Origin: CAWEWH01 sp963812775
GTDB taxonomy: Bacteria > Pseudomonadota > Alphaproteobacteria > Rhizobiales > Beijerinckiaceae
NCBI GenBank assembly: GCA_963812775.1
Contig: CAWEWH010000005.1
Location: 620,001 to 684,000, forward strand
Reading direction: 5' to 3'
Length of the DNA stretch: 64,000 bases
Each line of letters starts with the position of its first letter. Positions within the stretch are counted from its first letter, which is position 1. Position numbers and translations under genes: made by a program. Of this stretch, positions 40,771 to 50,246 are shown in pieces. A model generated the notes under the pieces. That model was given only the letters and a program-made list of their open reading frames with translations. It was not told where the DNA came from and did not search any database.

Positions 40771-41758
40771 TTACAGCCCCTCGAACAGCGCCGTCGACAA
40801 ATAGCGCTCCGCGAAGGACGGGATGATGATGACGATGTTCTTGCCTGCCGTGCCGGGACGCTGCGCGATCTCGATCGCCGCCGCGACGGCTGCGCCTGAC
40901 GAGATGCCGACCGGGATGCCTTCGAGCCTGGCGAGGAGGCGCGCATAATCGAAGGCGGTCTGGTTGCCGACCGTCACCACCTCGTCGATCACCGAGCGGT
41001 CCAGGATCTGCGGCACGAAGCCGGCGCCGATGCCTTGGATCTTGTGCGGCCCCGGTTGCCCGCCGGACAGCACGGGCGAATCCTCCGGCTCGACGGCCAC
41101 CACCTTCAGCGACGGCCGGCGCGGCTTCAGCACCTGGCCCACGCCGGTGATCGTGCCTCCCGTGCCGACGCCGGAGATGAACCAGTCGACCTCGCCATTG
41201 GTGTCGTTCCAGATCTCCTCCGCCGTGGTGCGGCGATGGATGTCGGGATTGGCTGGGTTGGCGAATTGCTGCGGGATGACGGCGCCGGGAATGGAGGCCT
41301 TCAACTCCTCCGCCCGCGCGATGGCGCCCTTCATGCCCTGGGCGCCCGGCGTCAGCTCGAGCTGCGCGCCGAGCAGCGCCAGCATCTTGCGCCGTTCGAT
41401 GGACATGGTCTCCGGCATCACCAGGATCAGCCGGTAGCCGCGCGCCGCCGCCACGAAGGCGAGCGCAATGCCGGTGTTGCCGGACGTGGGCTCGATGAGC
41501 GTCGAGCCCGGCTTGATCTTTCCCTGTGCCTCGAGCGCCTCGATCATGCTGACGCCGATGCGGTCCTTGACGCTGCCGATCGGGTTGAAGAATTCGAGCT
41601 TGGCCAGGAGATTGGCTTTGACGCCCTTGTCCTTCGCCAATCGCTGCAGGCGGACCAGCGGCGTGTCGCCGATCGTCTCGGTGATCGAATTCGAAGATGC
41701 GGCCGCGCCCCGGCTCGTGGGCCTGTGCGGTCGCCGACTTGCGCGCTGCCTCTGGCAT
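40771..41758 (-). CDS. cysK: Cysteine synthase A, first tandem copy, frameshifted near the N-terminus
   Basis: O-acetylserine sulfhydrylase, 328 aa when repaired. From ATG 41758: [20 protein letters not shown], then a +1 switch to [19 protein letters not shown], with the PLP Lys in [11 protein letters not shown] and [12 protein letters not shown]. The span is 329 codons plus one base; the extra base is in GAATTC 41687-41692, the position equivalent to that in the second copy. A restart at ATG 41640 ([12 protein letters not shown]) would miss about 40 residues. Downstream of an Rrf2-type regulator gene. Confidence 0.9.
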
Positions 41759-41825
41759 GAATGTCCTCTTCGCTATGGAAGCCTATTCTAGCCACGTCGG
41801 CCGTAAGTGAAACCCGCGCCTGATT

Positions 41826-42275
41826 TCAGATTGCGAAATCGGCGGCGGCCGAGACGTCGCTGAACACCGAGCGCCCTTCGGCGCGGCGGCACAATTCCTC
41901 GACGCTGACCGCGTCGAGCTTGGTGAGGAAGGCCTCGCCCGCCTCCTGGACGGTCGGCCCGATGATGGTCTCGACGAGCTTCGATTCGGGCACCGGCGCG
42001 CCCTCGTCCTCGCTTGTCGCCATGGCGGCGCGCACGATCTCGCCCGCCGTGATGCGCCGCCGTTCGCGCGCCAGCTCGTAGCCGCCGCGCGGTCCGCGCA
42101 CGCCCTTGAGGATGCCGGCCCGCACCAGCGCCTGCAGGATCGTCTCCAGGTGACGCGGCGGCAGGTTGTGGCGCGCCGCCAAAAGCTTGGCGGCGACCGG
42201 CATCGGCCGCGCGTGAACCGCGATGTCCACCACTGCCGCGATGGCCAGGAGACTGCGCCTTGACAACAACATCAT
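41826..42275 (-). CDS. Rrf2-family transcriptional regulator
   Basis: 149 aa winged helix: LPPRHLETILQALVRAGILKGVRGPRGGYELARERRRIT is the Rrf2 wing and recognition region (seen in two parts). Only one Cys (ELCRRAEG) is present, so the three-Cys Fe-S cluster of IscR and NsrR is absent. Its position ahead of cysK suggests a CymR-like role in cysteine control, which is inference. Its stop-to-cysK gap is 67 bases. Confidence 0.85.
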   Translation of the reverse strand: MMLLSRRSLLAIAAVVDIAVHARPMPVAAKLLAARHNLPPRHLETILQALVRAGILKGVRGPRGGYELARERRRITAGEIVRAAMATSEDEGAPVPESKLVETIIGPTVQEAGEAFLTKLDAVSVEELCRRAEGRSVFSDVSAAADFAI

Positions 42276-42296
42276 CGCCGCAGGCTCCCCATGGTG

Positions 42297-42767
42297 TCAC
42301 GCCCCTGTCGATCCATAGCCGCCTCCGCCCCTCCTTGTCGTGTCCAGGTCTTCGACCGTGACCAGCGTCGCCCGTGTGGCGCCGGCCACGACGAGCTGGG
42401 CGATACGCATGCCGCGCGTCACCGTGATGGCGCTCTGGCCGAGATTGACGAGCAGCACGCTGACCTCGCCGCGATAGTCGGAATCGATCGTGCCTGGCGC
42501 ATTGAGCACGGTGAGCCCGTGCTTCAGCGCCAGCCCCGAGCGCGGGCGCACCTGAGCCTCGAAGCCCGCCGGCACGGCGAGCACGAGACCGGTGGAAATC
42601 AGCGCCCGTTCGAGCGGCGCCAAGGTCAGCGGCGCCTCGATGGCGGCAAGCAGGTCCATGCCGGCCGCACCGGCCGTCTGGTACGACGGCAGCGGCAAGC
42701 CGTCCGCATGCGCCAGCCGCTTGACGGCGACGGTGACGGCTTCCGGCGAGGCGACAGCCGCGTTCAC
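42297..42767 (-). CDS. dut: Deoxyuridine triphosphate nucleotidohydrolase (dUTPase)
   Basis: 156 aa trimeric dUTPase: motif 1 AGMDLLA, motif 2 [11 protein letters not shown], motif 3 [12 protein letters not shown], motif 4 GMRIAQLV, and the Gly-rich C-terminal motif 5 GGGGYGSTG. Removes dUTP and gives dUMP for thymidylate synthesis. Overlaps coaBC by four bases (ATGA), as in many alphaproteobacteria. Confidence 0.97.
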   Translation of the reverse strand: MNAAVASPEAVTVAVKRLAHADGLPLPSYQTAGAAGMDLLAAIEAPLTLAPLERALISTGLVLAVPAGFEAQVRPRSGLALKHGLTVLNAPGTIDSDYRGEVSVLLVNLGQSAITVTRGMRIAQLVVAGATRATLVTVEDLDTTRRGGGGYGSTGA

Positions 42768-44002
42768 CGGCCGCTCTCGGCGAGCGATTGGGCGATACGG
42801 TCGACAAGGCGGCGCGCCACCTCGCCCTTGCCGAGCGTCGGCCAGTGCTCGATATCGCCCGCCGTCACCAGGTGGATGGTGTTGTGGTCGCCGCCCATGA
42901 CGCCGGCCTGCGGCGACACGTCGTTGGCGAGGATCCAGTCGCAGCCCTTCTTGGCGAGCTTGCTGCGCGCGTGCTCGACGACCTTCTCGGTCTCGGCCGC
43001 AAAGCCGATGACCAGTGAGGGCCGGCGGTCGTTGAGCTTGGCGACGCTGGCCAGGATGTCGGGGTTCTCGGCGAGTGCGAGCGCCGGTGGCCCTTTGCCG
43101 TTCTTCTTGATCTTCGTGTCAGTGCGGCGCGCCGAGCGCCAGTCGGCGACCGCAGCGGCGAAGATCGCCGCGTCGGCCGGCAGCGCCCCCATGACGGCGT
43201 CGAGCATCGCGTCGGCCGTCTCGACGTGAATGGTGCGCACGCCGGCCGGATCGGGGAGGGCGACGGGACCCGACACCAGGGTCACGGCGGCGCCGGCCGC
43301 GGCCGCAGCGCGCGCAATGGCGTGGCCCTGCTTGCCGGACGAACGGTTGGCGATGTAGCGCACCGGATCGATCGGCTCGTGGGTCGGTCCGGAGGTGACG
43401 AGGACATGCTTGCCCGTCAGGCCGGCGGCCGGCGCGCTGCCGGCCCGCGCACTGCCGGACGCGAGCGCCTGCTCGATGGCCGCGACGATTTCCAACGGCT
43501 CGGCCATGCGGCCTGGCCCGGCCTCGCCACGCTCGGCCATGGTGCCTTCGTTGGGCCCGACGAACGACACACCGTCGCCCTTCAGCAGCGCCACGTTGCG
43601 CTGGGTCGCCGGATGCATCCACATGCGCGGGTTCATGGCGGGCGCCATCAGCACCGTCTTGTCGGTGGCCAAGAGCGCGTTCGACGCGAGATCGTTGGCA
43701 AGCCCCGCCGCTGCCTTGGCGAGGAGGTCGGCAGTGGCGGGCGCCACCACGACGAGATCGGCCGAGCGCGACAACGCGATGTGACCGATATCGGCCTCGT
43801 CGGTGAGCGAGAAGAGGTCGGTGAACACCTTCTCCTGCGACAGGCTGGCGGCCGACAGCGGCGTCACGAATTCCTGCGCCGCCTTGGTCATGATGCAGCG
43901 GACCGTCGCCCCCCGTTCCTTCAGCCGCCGGATGAGGTCGAGCGACTTGTAGGCCGCAATGCCGCCGCCGATGATGAGAAGGACGCTACGCCCGGTCAGC
44001 AT
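42764..44002 (-). CDS. coaBC: Bifunctional phosphopantothenoylcysteine decarboxylase / synthetase
   Basis: 412 aa. CoaC half: [17 protein letters not shown], MLPs-like [12 protein letters not shown] (active Asn/His region). CoaB half from about residue 190: [26 protein letters not shown] and KIKKNG, the CTP-binding and dimer signature. Two steps of coenzyme A synthesis. Overlaps dut; 10 bases follow ubiB. Confidence 0.96.
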   Translation of the reverse strand: MLTGRSVLLIIGGGIAAYKSLDLIRRLKERGATVRCIMTKAAQEFVTPLSAASLSQEKVFTDLFSLTDEADIGHIALSRSADLVVVAPATADLLAKAAAGLANDLASNALLATDKTVLMAPAMNPRMWMHPATQRNVALLKGDGVSFVGPNEGTMAERGEAGPGRMAEPLEIVAAIEQALASGSARAGSAPAAGLTGKHVLVTSGPTHEPIDPVRYIANRSSGKQGHAIARAAAAAGAAVTLVSGPVALPDPAGVRTIHVETADAMLDAVMGALPADAAIFAAAVADWRSARRTDTKIKKNGKGPPALALAENPDILASVAKLNDRRPSLVIGFAAETEKVVEHARSKLAKKGCDWILANDVSPQAGVMGGDHNTIHLVTAGDIEHWPTLGKGEVARRLVDRIAQSLAESGR

Positions 44003-44012
44003 GGAATTAACC

Positions 44013-45584
44013 CTAAAACACGTGCCTGAGCAGTATAATCAAAAAACCTAACGCGATCACCCATAAAGCGACATGGCCCCAGCGGGCCCGGCGCGCCTCG
44101 GCCCGCCCGATGCCGTCGATTGTCTCCTGATTGAGGGCAAAGCCGGTCTCGGTGGCCTGCTCCAGGCGCTTGGCGATGCGCGCCGCCTGCGCCAGGGCGT
44201 CGGGAAGCTGGCCGAGAAAGCCGAGCAGGGCCAGCGCGCCGCGACCGGCATCCTCGAGGCGCCCCACCGGGCCGAGATGCCGCTCGATCCATTCACGCAC
44301 CACCGGATCGGACGTGGTCCACATGTCGAGCTTCGGGTCGAGCGAGCGCGCGACGCCCTCCACCACCACCATGGTCTTCTGCAGCATGACGAGCTCGGTG
44401 CGAGTCGTCATGTCGAACAGCGCCGTCACCTCGAACAGCAAGGTCAGGAGCTTGGCCATGGAGATTTCGTCGGCGCGGCGATTGTGGATGGGCTCGCCGA
44501 TGGCGCGCAGCGCCTGCGCGAAATCCGAGACGCTGTGACGTCGCGGCACGTAGCCGGCTTCGAAATGCACTTCTGCCACGCGCTGGTAGTCGCGGGTGAT
44601 GAAGCCGTAGAGGATCTCAGCCAGGAAGCGCCGCTCCTTGGGGCCAAGGCGCCCCATGATGCCGAAGTCGACCGCGACGATGCGGGCTTCGCTGTCGACG
44701 AACAGGTTGCCGGGATGCATGTCGGCGTGGAAGAAACCGTCACGCAAGGCCTGGCGCAGGAAGGTCTGGATCAGCGTGCGGGCCAGCGCGACCCGGTCAT
44801 GGCCGGCGGCCTCCAGCGCCGCGAGATCGGAGAGCGGAATGCCGCCCATCCACTCGCTGGTCATCACGTCGCGTTCGGTCAATTCCCAGTGGACCTGCGG
44901 CACGCGGAAATCGGGATCGTCGCGGGTGTTCTCGGCGAGTTCCGAGAGCGCGGCGGCCTCGAGCCTGAGATCCATCTCGATGGCAACGGAGCGCGCCAGC
45001 GTCTCCACGACCTCGAGCGGCCGCAGCCGCCGTGTCGCTGGAACGAGACGCTCGACGATGCCGGCTGCGAACCGCATGGCGTCGAGGTCGCGGGAGAATC
45101 GCGCGCGCACGTTGGGCCGCAGCACCTTCACGGCGACGGGGCGATCGACGGCGTGGCGGGTCCGCGCGCGGTGCACTTGGGCGATGGAGGCGGCGGCGAC
45201 CGGCTCACCGAACTCCGCGAAGGTGTCGGCGAGCGGCCGCCCGAAGGCCGCCTCCACCATGGCGATGGCCTCCTGGCGCGGGAACGGCGGCATGCGGTCC
45301 TGCAGCGACTCGAGGTCGCGCGCCACGCGCACGCCGACCACATCTGGCCGCGTCGCCAGGAACTGCCCGAACTTCACCCACGACGGTCCAAGCCGCGTCA
45401 GCGCCGCCGCGAGACGCGCGGCGCCGTTGCCGACACCTTTGCGTTCCACCACGCGCGCGCACTTCAAGGCGAGGCGCGCCATCGGCGGCAGCGGCGAGGG
45501 GTCGATCAAGGCCAGCGCGCCTTCGTGCGCCAGCACGAATCCGACACGCAGGAGTCTTGCGCTGTAGATCAATCCCGACAACAC
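44013..45584 (-). CDS. ubiB: UbiB-family protein kinase-like ATPase for ubiquinone biosynthesis
   Basis: 523 aa from GTG 45584. Core motifs of the UbiB/Coq8 family: KxGQ sequence LGPSWVKFGQFLATRPD, Ala-rich loop VAAASIAQVHRA, catalytic HADMHPGN and DFGIMG. C-terminal helices (VALWVIALGFLIILLR) anchor it in the membrane. It is a divergent kinase that aids ubiquinone synthesis. 12 bases after ubiE. Confidence 0.96.
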   Translation of the reverse strand: MLSGLIYSARLLRVGFVLAHEGALALIDPSPLPPMARLALKCARVVERKGVGNGAARLAAALTRLGPSWVKFGQFLATRPDVVGVRVARDLESLQDRMPPFPRQEAIAMVEAAFGRPLADTFAEFGEPVAAASIAQVHRARTRHAVDRPVAVKVLRPNVRARFSRDLDAMRFAAGIVERLVPATRRLRPLEVVETLARSVAIEMDLRLEAAALSELAENTRDDPDFRVPQVHWELTERDVMTSEWMGGIPLSDLAALEAAGHDRVALARTLIQTFLRQALRDGFFHADMHPGNLFVDSEARIVAVDFGIMGRLGPKERRFLAEILYGFITRDYQRVAEVHFEAGYVPRRHSVSDFAQALRAIGEPIHNRRADEISMAKLLTLLFEVTALFDMTTRTELVMLQKTMVVVEGVARSLDPKLDMWTTSDPVVREWIERHLGPVGRLEDAGRGALALLGFLGQLPDALAQAARIAKRLEQATETGFALNQETIDGIGRAEARRARWGHVALWVIALGFLIILLRHVF

Positions 45585-45596
45585 GAGCCGGCGCCC

Positions 45597-46355
45597 TCAA
45601 AGCTTCCAGGCCGAATGCAAGGCGACAACGCCGCCCGCCATCGTCCGGTGGGTCACGCGGCCGAAGCCGGCCTCGGTGATATGCTGCGAGAATTGCGCCG
45701 GCGTCGGAAAGCGGCGAATTGATTCCACGAGATAGCGATAGGGCTCCGCGTCGCCCGCCACCACGTGGCCAAGCGCCGGAATGACGTTGAACGAATAGAG
45801 GTCATAGAGCACGTCGAGACCGGCGACGTTGACCTTGGAGAATTCGAGGCACAGGAAGCGCCCGCCCCGCCGCAGCACACGATAGGCCTCCGCGAGCGCG
45901 GCTGCGATCCGCGGCACGTTGCGGATACCGAAGGCGATCGTATAGCCGTCGTGGGACGTGTCGGCGAGCGGCAGCGCCTCGGCGTTGCCTTCGACGAACG
46001 CCAGTCGGCCGCCGAAGCGATCGCCGGCCCGCTCGCGTCCTACCCGCAGCATGTCGCCGTTGATGTCGAGCACCGTCACCGTGGTGCCGCGCCCGCCAGC
46101 CTCGAGGATGCGCAACGCCACGTCGCCGGTGCCGCCAGCCACGTCGACCACCGCAAAGGGGCGCCGTCGCGGCGGGTTCAGCGCCGCCACCATCGCGTTC
46201 TTCCAGCCCCGATGCAGGCCCCCCGACATCAGGTCGTTCATCAGGTCATAGCGCCGCGCCACCTTACGGAACACGTCGTCCACCAGCCCCTGCTTGTCGG
46301 CAAGGGATACGTCGGCAAAGCCGAAAGAGCTCTCGTCGCGGGCCGAAGGCGGCAT
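45597..46355 (-). CDS. ubiE: Ubiquinone/menaquinone C-methyltransferase
   Basis: 252 aa SAM-dependent methyltransferase. [25 protein letters not shown] and SAM motif [15 protein letters not shown], then [13 protein letters not shown] are typical UbiE. First gene of the minus-strand ubiE-ubiB-coaBC-dut row, divergent from mutM with a palindromic repeat between. Confidence 0.96.
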   Translation of the reverse strand: MPPSARDESSFGFADVSLADKQGLVDDVFRKVARRYDLMNDLMSGGLHRGWKNAMVAALNPPRRRPFAVVDVAGGTGDVALRILEAGGRGTTVTVLDINGDMLRVGRERAGDRFGGRLAFVEGNAEALPLADTSHDGYTIAFGIRNVPRIAAALAEAYRVLRRGGRFLCLEFSKVNVAGLDVLYDLYSFNVIPALGHVVAGDAEPYRYLVESIRRFPTPAQFSQHITEAGFGRVTHRTMAGGVVALHSAWKL

Positions 46356-46370
46356 TGGGCGAGTTCCTGG

Positions 46371-46474
46371 TGCATGATCCCGAAAAGTGTGCGCGGTTTT
46401 CGGACAAGATCATGCACAAAATCAAGATTTCTAGAGCGGACATGCGATTGCTTCCAGTCGCATGTCCCCTCTAG
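46371..46474. repeat. Rhizobial palindromic intergenic element, full copy
   Basis: Two adjacent palindromes. The first is GCATGATC (46372-46379) ... GATCATGC (46408-46415) with inner CCGAAAA / TTTTCGG; the second is CTAGAG (46431-46436) and GGACATGCGA, paired with TCGCATGTCC (46458-46467) and CTCTAG (46469-46474). This arrangement is a widespread rhizobial intergenic mosaic element of the RIME type. It lies between divergent ubiE and mutM and could fold as RNA. Confidence 0.8.
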
Positions 46475-46534
46475 TGGCGCGACCATAGCGGAGGACGCCG
46501 TAAGCCGCTATCTCAGCCCGGGGAGAGCGTTACC

Positions 46535-47416
46535 ATGCCTGAGCTTCCGGAAGTCGAGACGGTCCGCCGTGGCCTCGAGCCAGCCTTAACGGGCGCGCGT
46601 ATCGAGGCGGTGGAGCAGCGCCGCCGCGACCTGCGTTTTCCGTTCCCGAAGCAGTTCGGCAGGCGCCTTGCCGGCCGCACCGTCCTGTCCCTGGGGCGGC
46701 GGGCAAAGTATCTGCTGGCCGATATCGACAGCGGCGACGTGCTCGTCATGCATCTCGGCATGACCGGTCGATTTACCATCTCGGGCCGCGACCAGGTGCG
46801 CGAGCCCGGTTCCTTCTACCACGAGGCCGGCCGCGAGCGCGCGCACGACCACGTCGTGTTTCACCTCTCCGGCGGCACCGACATCATATATAATGATGCC
46901 CGCCGCTTCGGCTTCATGCTGCTGGTGCCGCGCGCCAAGCTCGACGAGCATCCGCTGTTCAAGCGTCTCGGCATCGAGCCGCTCGGCAACGAGTTGAGCG
47001 GCGCGATGCTGGCACGGCTCTTCGCGCGCAAGAAGGCGCCGCTCAAGGCGGCCCTCCTCGACCAGCGCCTGATCGCCGGGCTCGGCAACATCTACGCGAG
47101 CGAGGCCCTGCATCGCGCCGGTCTGTCGCCGAAGCGCGCCGCCGGCACGATTGCCGGGCGCGGTGGCGCGGCGACCGACAAAGCGGAGCGTCTGGCGAAA
47201 GCGGTTCGCGAGGTCCTCGGCGAGGCAGTGGTTGCCGGCGGCTCGACCTTGCGCGATTACGCCCGCACCGACGGCTCGCTCGGCGAGTTCCAGCATTCCT
47301 TCCGCGTCTACGATCGCGAGGACGAGGCGTGCGAGACGGCCGGTTGCGGCGGTCGCGTCAAGCGGACCGTGCAGGCGGGCCGCTCGACTTTCTATTGTGG
47401 CCGCTGCCAGAAGTAG
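46535..47416 (+). CDS. mutM: Formamidopyrimidine-DNA glycosylase
   Basis: 293 aa. Begins with catalytic Pro2 and Glu3 (MPELPEVETV), has IAGLGNIYASEALHRAG (helix-two-turn-helix) and a C-terminal zinc finger with CETAGCGG and FYCGRCQK. Removes 8-oxoguanine. ATG 46535 is preceded by GGGGAGAG. A typical neighbour of ubiE in this group. Confidence 0.97.
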   Translation: MPELPEVETVRRGLEPALTGARIEAVEQRRRDLRFPFPKQFGRRLAGRTVLSLGRRAKYLLADIDSGDVLVMHLGMTGRFTISGRDQVREPGSFYHEAGRERAHDHVVFHLSGGTDIIYNDARRFGFMLLVPRAKLDEHPLFKRLGIEPLGNELSGAMLARLFARKKAPLKAALLDQRLIAGLGNIYASEALHRAGLSPKRAAGTIAGRGGAATDKAERLAKAVREVLGEAVVAGGSTLRDYARTDGSLGEFQHSFRVYDREDEACETAGCGGRVKRTVQAGRSTFYCGRCQK

Positions 47417-47488
47417 ACGGTGAGGGGCCGGCTTGCCGCGGCACGGCGGCGCCGTTAGGCCAGGGGCGAACAGAGGGGGCGCGTCGCG

Positions 47489-48262
47489 ATGGCATACAAT
47501 ACGATCCTGGTCGAAACCCGCGGCAAGGTGGGCCTTGTCACGCTCAACCGGCCACAGGCGCTGAATGCGCTGAACTCGGAACTGGTTGGTGAGCTGAACG
47601 CCGCCCTCGATCGCTTCGAGGCCGATCCGGCCATCGCCTGCGTCATCATCACCGGTTCGGAACGCGCCTTCGCGGCCGGAGCCGACATCAAGGAGATGCA
47701 GGACAAAACCTTCCCTGCCTCCTACATGGAAGACTTCATCATGAGCTGGGACCGCGTCGCGCAACGGCGCAAGCCGCTCATCGCCGCCGTTGCCGGTTTC
47801 GCGCTTGGCGGCGGTTGCGAGCTCGCCATGATGTGCGACATCGTCATCGCGGCCGAGACCGCGAAATTCGGCCAGCCCGAAATCAAGCTCGGCGTCATGC
47901 CAGGCTCCGGCGGCACGCAGCGTCTGACGCGCATCGTCGGCAAGGCGAAGGCGATGGATATGTGCCTGACCGGACGCATGATGGACGCGCAGGAAGCGGA
48001 GCGCTCCGGGCTCGTTTCTCGAATCGTGCCGGCCGACAAGCTCATCGACGAGGCGATGAAGACCGCCGAGGCCATCGCTGCGCTGTCGCTCCCCATCGTC
48101 ATGATGGCCAAGGAGAGCCTCAACCGCGCCTACGAGACGACGCTGGCGGAGGGTGTGCGCTTCGAGCGGCGGCTCTTCCATGCCATGTTCGCGACGCGAG
48201 ACCAGAAGGAAGGCATGGCTGCCTTCGTGGCCAAACGGAAGCCCGACTTCAGGAACGAATAG
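47489..48262 (+). CDS. Enoyl-CoA hydratase
   Basis: 257 aa crotonase-fold enzyme: both catalytic Glu regions are present ([15 protein letters not shown] with the oxyanion Gly, and [14 protein letters not shown]). Good match to short-chain enoyl-CoA hydratase (EchA/FadB1 type) used in fatty-acid beta-oxidation. Its ribosome-binding site is GAGGG ten bases upstream of the ATG. Monocistronic or paired with mutM. Confidence 0.93.
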   Translation: MAYNTILVETRGKVGLVTLNRPQALNALNSELVGELNAALDRFEADPAIACVIITGSERAFAAGADIKEMQDKTFPASYMEDFIMSWDRVAQRRKPLIAAVAGFALGGGCELAMMCDIVIAAETAKFGQPEIKLGVMPGSGGTQRLTRIVGKAKAMDMCLTGRMMDAQEAERSGLVSRIVPADKLIDEAMKTAEAIAALSLPIVMMAKESLNRAYETTLAEGVRFERRLFHAMFATRDQKEGMAAFVAKRKPDFRNE

Positions 48263-48294
48263 CCTCTCGCCGCATCGTCCGTGGAGGACAGAGC

Positions 48295-49089
48295 CTGGGC
48301 GAAAGCGAGCTCACAATCCTGCTGGCGCTGGCGGCGGTCGCGGTCGTGGCCGGTGCAATCGATGCGATCGCCGGCGGCGGCGGCCTCGTGACCGTGCCGG
48401 CGCTGTTGCTCGCCGGCTTCGATCCGGTCACCGCGGTGGCGACCAACAAGCTCCAGGGCGTGTTTGGATCGGGCTCATCCACCATCGCGTTCGCGCGCGC
48501 GGGCCTTGTCGATTGGCGGGCGACATTGCCCATTTCCGCCGTCGCGCTTGTCGCAAGTCTCGGCGGCGCCCTCACGGTTGGCTTCTTGCCGGTCGGTCTT
48601 CTCCTTGTGCTGATGCCGATCCTGCTCGTGGCGGTGGCCCTTTATTTCGCGTTGGCGCCAGGCCTCGGCGAGGCCGACGCGGCGCGCGTCATCGGCCCGG
48701 CCGCCTTCGCGGCGGGTGTCGCCCCGGCCATCGGCTTCTACGACGGCGCTTTCGGGCCGGGCGCCGGCTCGTTCTATGTGGCGGCGTTCGTGACGCTGCT
48801 CGGCCACGGCGTCCTCAAGGCGACGGCGCAGACCAAGCTCGTGAATTTTGCCAGCAATCTCGGGGCGCTCGCCATGTTCATGGCGCTGGGAGCGGTCGTC
48901 TATCCGGCCGGCCTCGTCATGGCGGCCGCCGCATTCCTCGGGGCGCAATTCGGGTCGCGGGTGGCCCTGAAACGCGGTGCGGGGCTGATCCGGCCGCTCG
49001 TTGTCGCGGTGAGCCTCGCGGCTGCCGCGCGGCTCATGGCCGATCCGGCGAGCCCTTTGCGCAGCCTCGTGGCGTCGCTCGGCCTCTGA
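48295..49089 (+). CDS. TSUP (TauE/SafE) family membrane transporter
   Basis: 264 aa with about eight helices. FIDAIAGGGGLVTVPALLLAG-type repeat (here AIDAIAGGGGLV) and YDGAFGPGAGSFYV in the second half are the paired family motifs; the transport substrate (organosulfur, sulfite or other anions) is not known. No ATG, GTG or TTG lies in frame upstream, while CTG 48295 is seven bases past GGAGG, so a CTG start is proposed. Confidence 0.78.
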   Translation: MGESELTILLALAAVAVVAGAIDAIAGGGGLVTVPALLLAGFDPVTAVATNKLQGVFGSGSSTIAFARAGLVDWRATLPISAVALVASLGGALTVGFLPVGLLLVLMPILLVAVALYFALAPGLGEADAARVIGPAAFAAGVAPAIGFYDGAFGPGAGSFYVAAFVTLLGHGVLKATAQTKLVNFASNLGALAMFMALGAVVYPAGLVMAAAAFLGAQFGSRVALKRGAGLIRPLVVAVSLAAAARLMADPASPLRSLVASLGL

Positions 49090-49151
49090 TGCGCTGAATG
49101 TGAAGCAGCATTGCTTGGATGACGATCCGAGCGAACTCCAGGCCGCTTGCG

Positions 49152-49180
49152 TTGACGCTCCCGCCGACGGCCTCTATATA
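49152..49180 (+). promoter_or_regulatory. Strong sigma-70 type promoter of rpsT
   Basis: TTGACG at 49152-49157, 17-base spacer, TATATA at 49175-49180, the best -35/-10 pair in the window. It lies 93 bases before the rpsT ATG; a structured leader could lie between. Confidence 0.75.
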
Positions 49181-49272
49181 GCCGCCCACGGACGGCTGCG
49201 GCCGTCCTTAACGTTTCAGCCTGCCGATCATCCCGCCTTAGGGCGCTGTCGGCCAGACGAGGATAAAGCACA

Positions 49273-49539
49273 ATGGCCAATACGACATCGGCCAAGAAGG
49301 CGGCGCGAAAGATCGCGCGCCGCGCCGAGGTCAACAAGAACCGTCGCTCGCGCATGCGCACCTCCGTGCGCAAAGTCGAGGAGGCCCTCGCGGCCGGCGA
49401 CAAGAAGACCGCGCTTGCCGCGCTACGGGCCGCTGAGCCGGAGTTGATGCGTGCGGCGCAACACAGCGTGCTTCACAAGAAGTCGGCGTCGCGGAAAATT
49501 TCCCAACTCGCGCATCGGGTCGGCGCCCTCAGCGGCTGA
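49273..49539 (+). CDS. rpsT: Ribosomal protein S20
   Basis: 88 aa, rich in Lys/Arg/Ala: [17 protein letters not shown] at the N-terminus, [19 protein letters not shown] at the C-terminus. Binds 16S rRNA. Own promoter, followed by a hairpin. The rpsT-dnaA neighbourhood is typical for Rhizobiales. Confidence 0.97.
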   Translation: MANTTSAKKAARKIARRAEVNKNRRSRMRTSVRKVEEALAAGDKKTALAALRAAEPELMRAAQHSVLHKKSASRKISQLAHRVGALSG

Positions 49540-49563
49540 TTGACTTCGTCAAAATCAATGTGG

Positions 49564-49596
49564 CGGGCTCGGTGTCATTTGATGCCGAGCCCGTTT
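49564..49596 (+). terminator. Hairpin terminator after rpsT
   Basis: CGGGCTCGG (49564-49572) / CCGAGCCCG (49585-49593), 12-base loop, then TTTGATT. The T-run is short but the position is right. Confidence 0.6.
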
Positions 49597-50246
49597 GATT
49601 CTGAACCCCCCGCGCGACGTTGCGACACCTTCGCGACAACAACCTGGCCCGGTGATGCGTGGCTATCCTCGATTTCCTGCCAGCCAAATCGCCGCTAAAA
49701 CAGAAACTTATCGGCAAGGTCGGAACGAGGACCTCGAAATCCACCGATAAGGTGTCATTGATAAGTCATCGACCCGTCACCGGCTGCGGCCCCGGCTCCT
49801 GCCGAGCCTCGTCCACGAATGCGAGCAATGCCAAGCATTTGTCTGCGTGGGGCGCTGAAGCTTTGGCGCCACACTGCGACACGACTCGCACGTGATTCGA
49901 AAACACGTGTTGCAGGCGCCAGAATGTGGGGTAGTGTTTCCTTGCCTCGGGGCGGACCTGAAGGTTTTCAGCAGAAACTGATCGAGCACCAACACCTCGA
50001 TAGCGGGAGGCGTGCATGTCATTTTTGGGGAAGTGTGTCGAGTATTACTTTGGTACCCACGACTTGAGGCGGGTGTTTAGCGAACCGCTCACGTGAACGA
50101 CGCGCGCCGCGCGTGCCATTAAGCCACAACAGTAAAATCAACAGGCGATTGTTCACGGTGGCCTCGGCCGCCGGGAGTGATTTTTTGGCAGCGGTGCGAG
50201 TCCATCTTTGTGGAGTCCATGAACACACACTTCCTGGGGGCAGGGC
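49597..50246. other. 650-base intergenic region before dnaA with repeats and GANTC sites
   Basis: No large gene. It holds three TTATC cores on either strand (CTTATCGG at 49707-49714, its inverse CCGATAAG at 49744-49751 and GATAAG near 49760), which resemble but do not match the DnaA box, five GANTC sites (49597, 49883, 49894, 50198, 50213), and a direct repeat of GAGTCCAT 14 bases apart just upstream of dnaA. A 26-residue ORF is inside. It may be part of dnaA control or an origin; neither is shown. Confidence 0.45.
50016..50096 (+). CDS. 26-residue ORF upstream of dnaA
   Basis: ATG 50016 has GGGAGG five bases upstream, a good ribosome-binding site. The peptide begins MSFLGKCVEYYFGTHDLRR and ends SEPLT. 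It stops 150 bases before dnaA. It may be a leader peptide or chance. No family recognised. Confidence 0.35.
   Translation: MSFLGKCVEYYFGTHDLRRVFSEPLT

Noticed and set aside
39699..41758. Programmed +1 frameshifting to make CysK
   Set aside because: No slippery run, stop or downstream structure of the known kinds; the same error occurs at unrelated genes on the same kind of word.
49766..50022. Small minus-strand open frames before dnaA
   Set aside because: Overlapping in two frames, no ribosome-binding site, no family match.
49597..50246. Calling this interval the chromosome origin
   Set aside because: No true DnaA boxes, and several alphaproteobacteria have the origin away from dnaA; no skew computation was possible.
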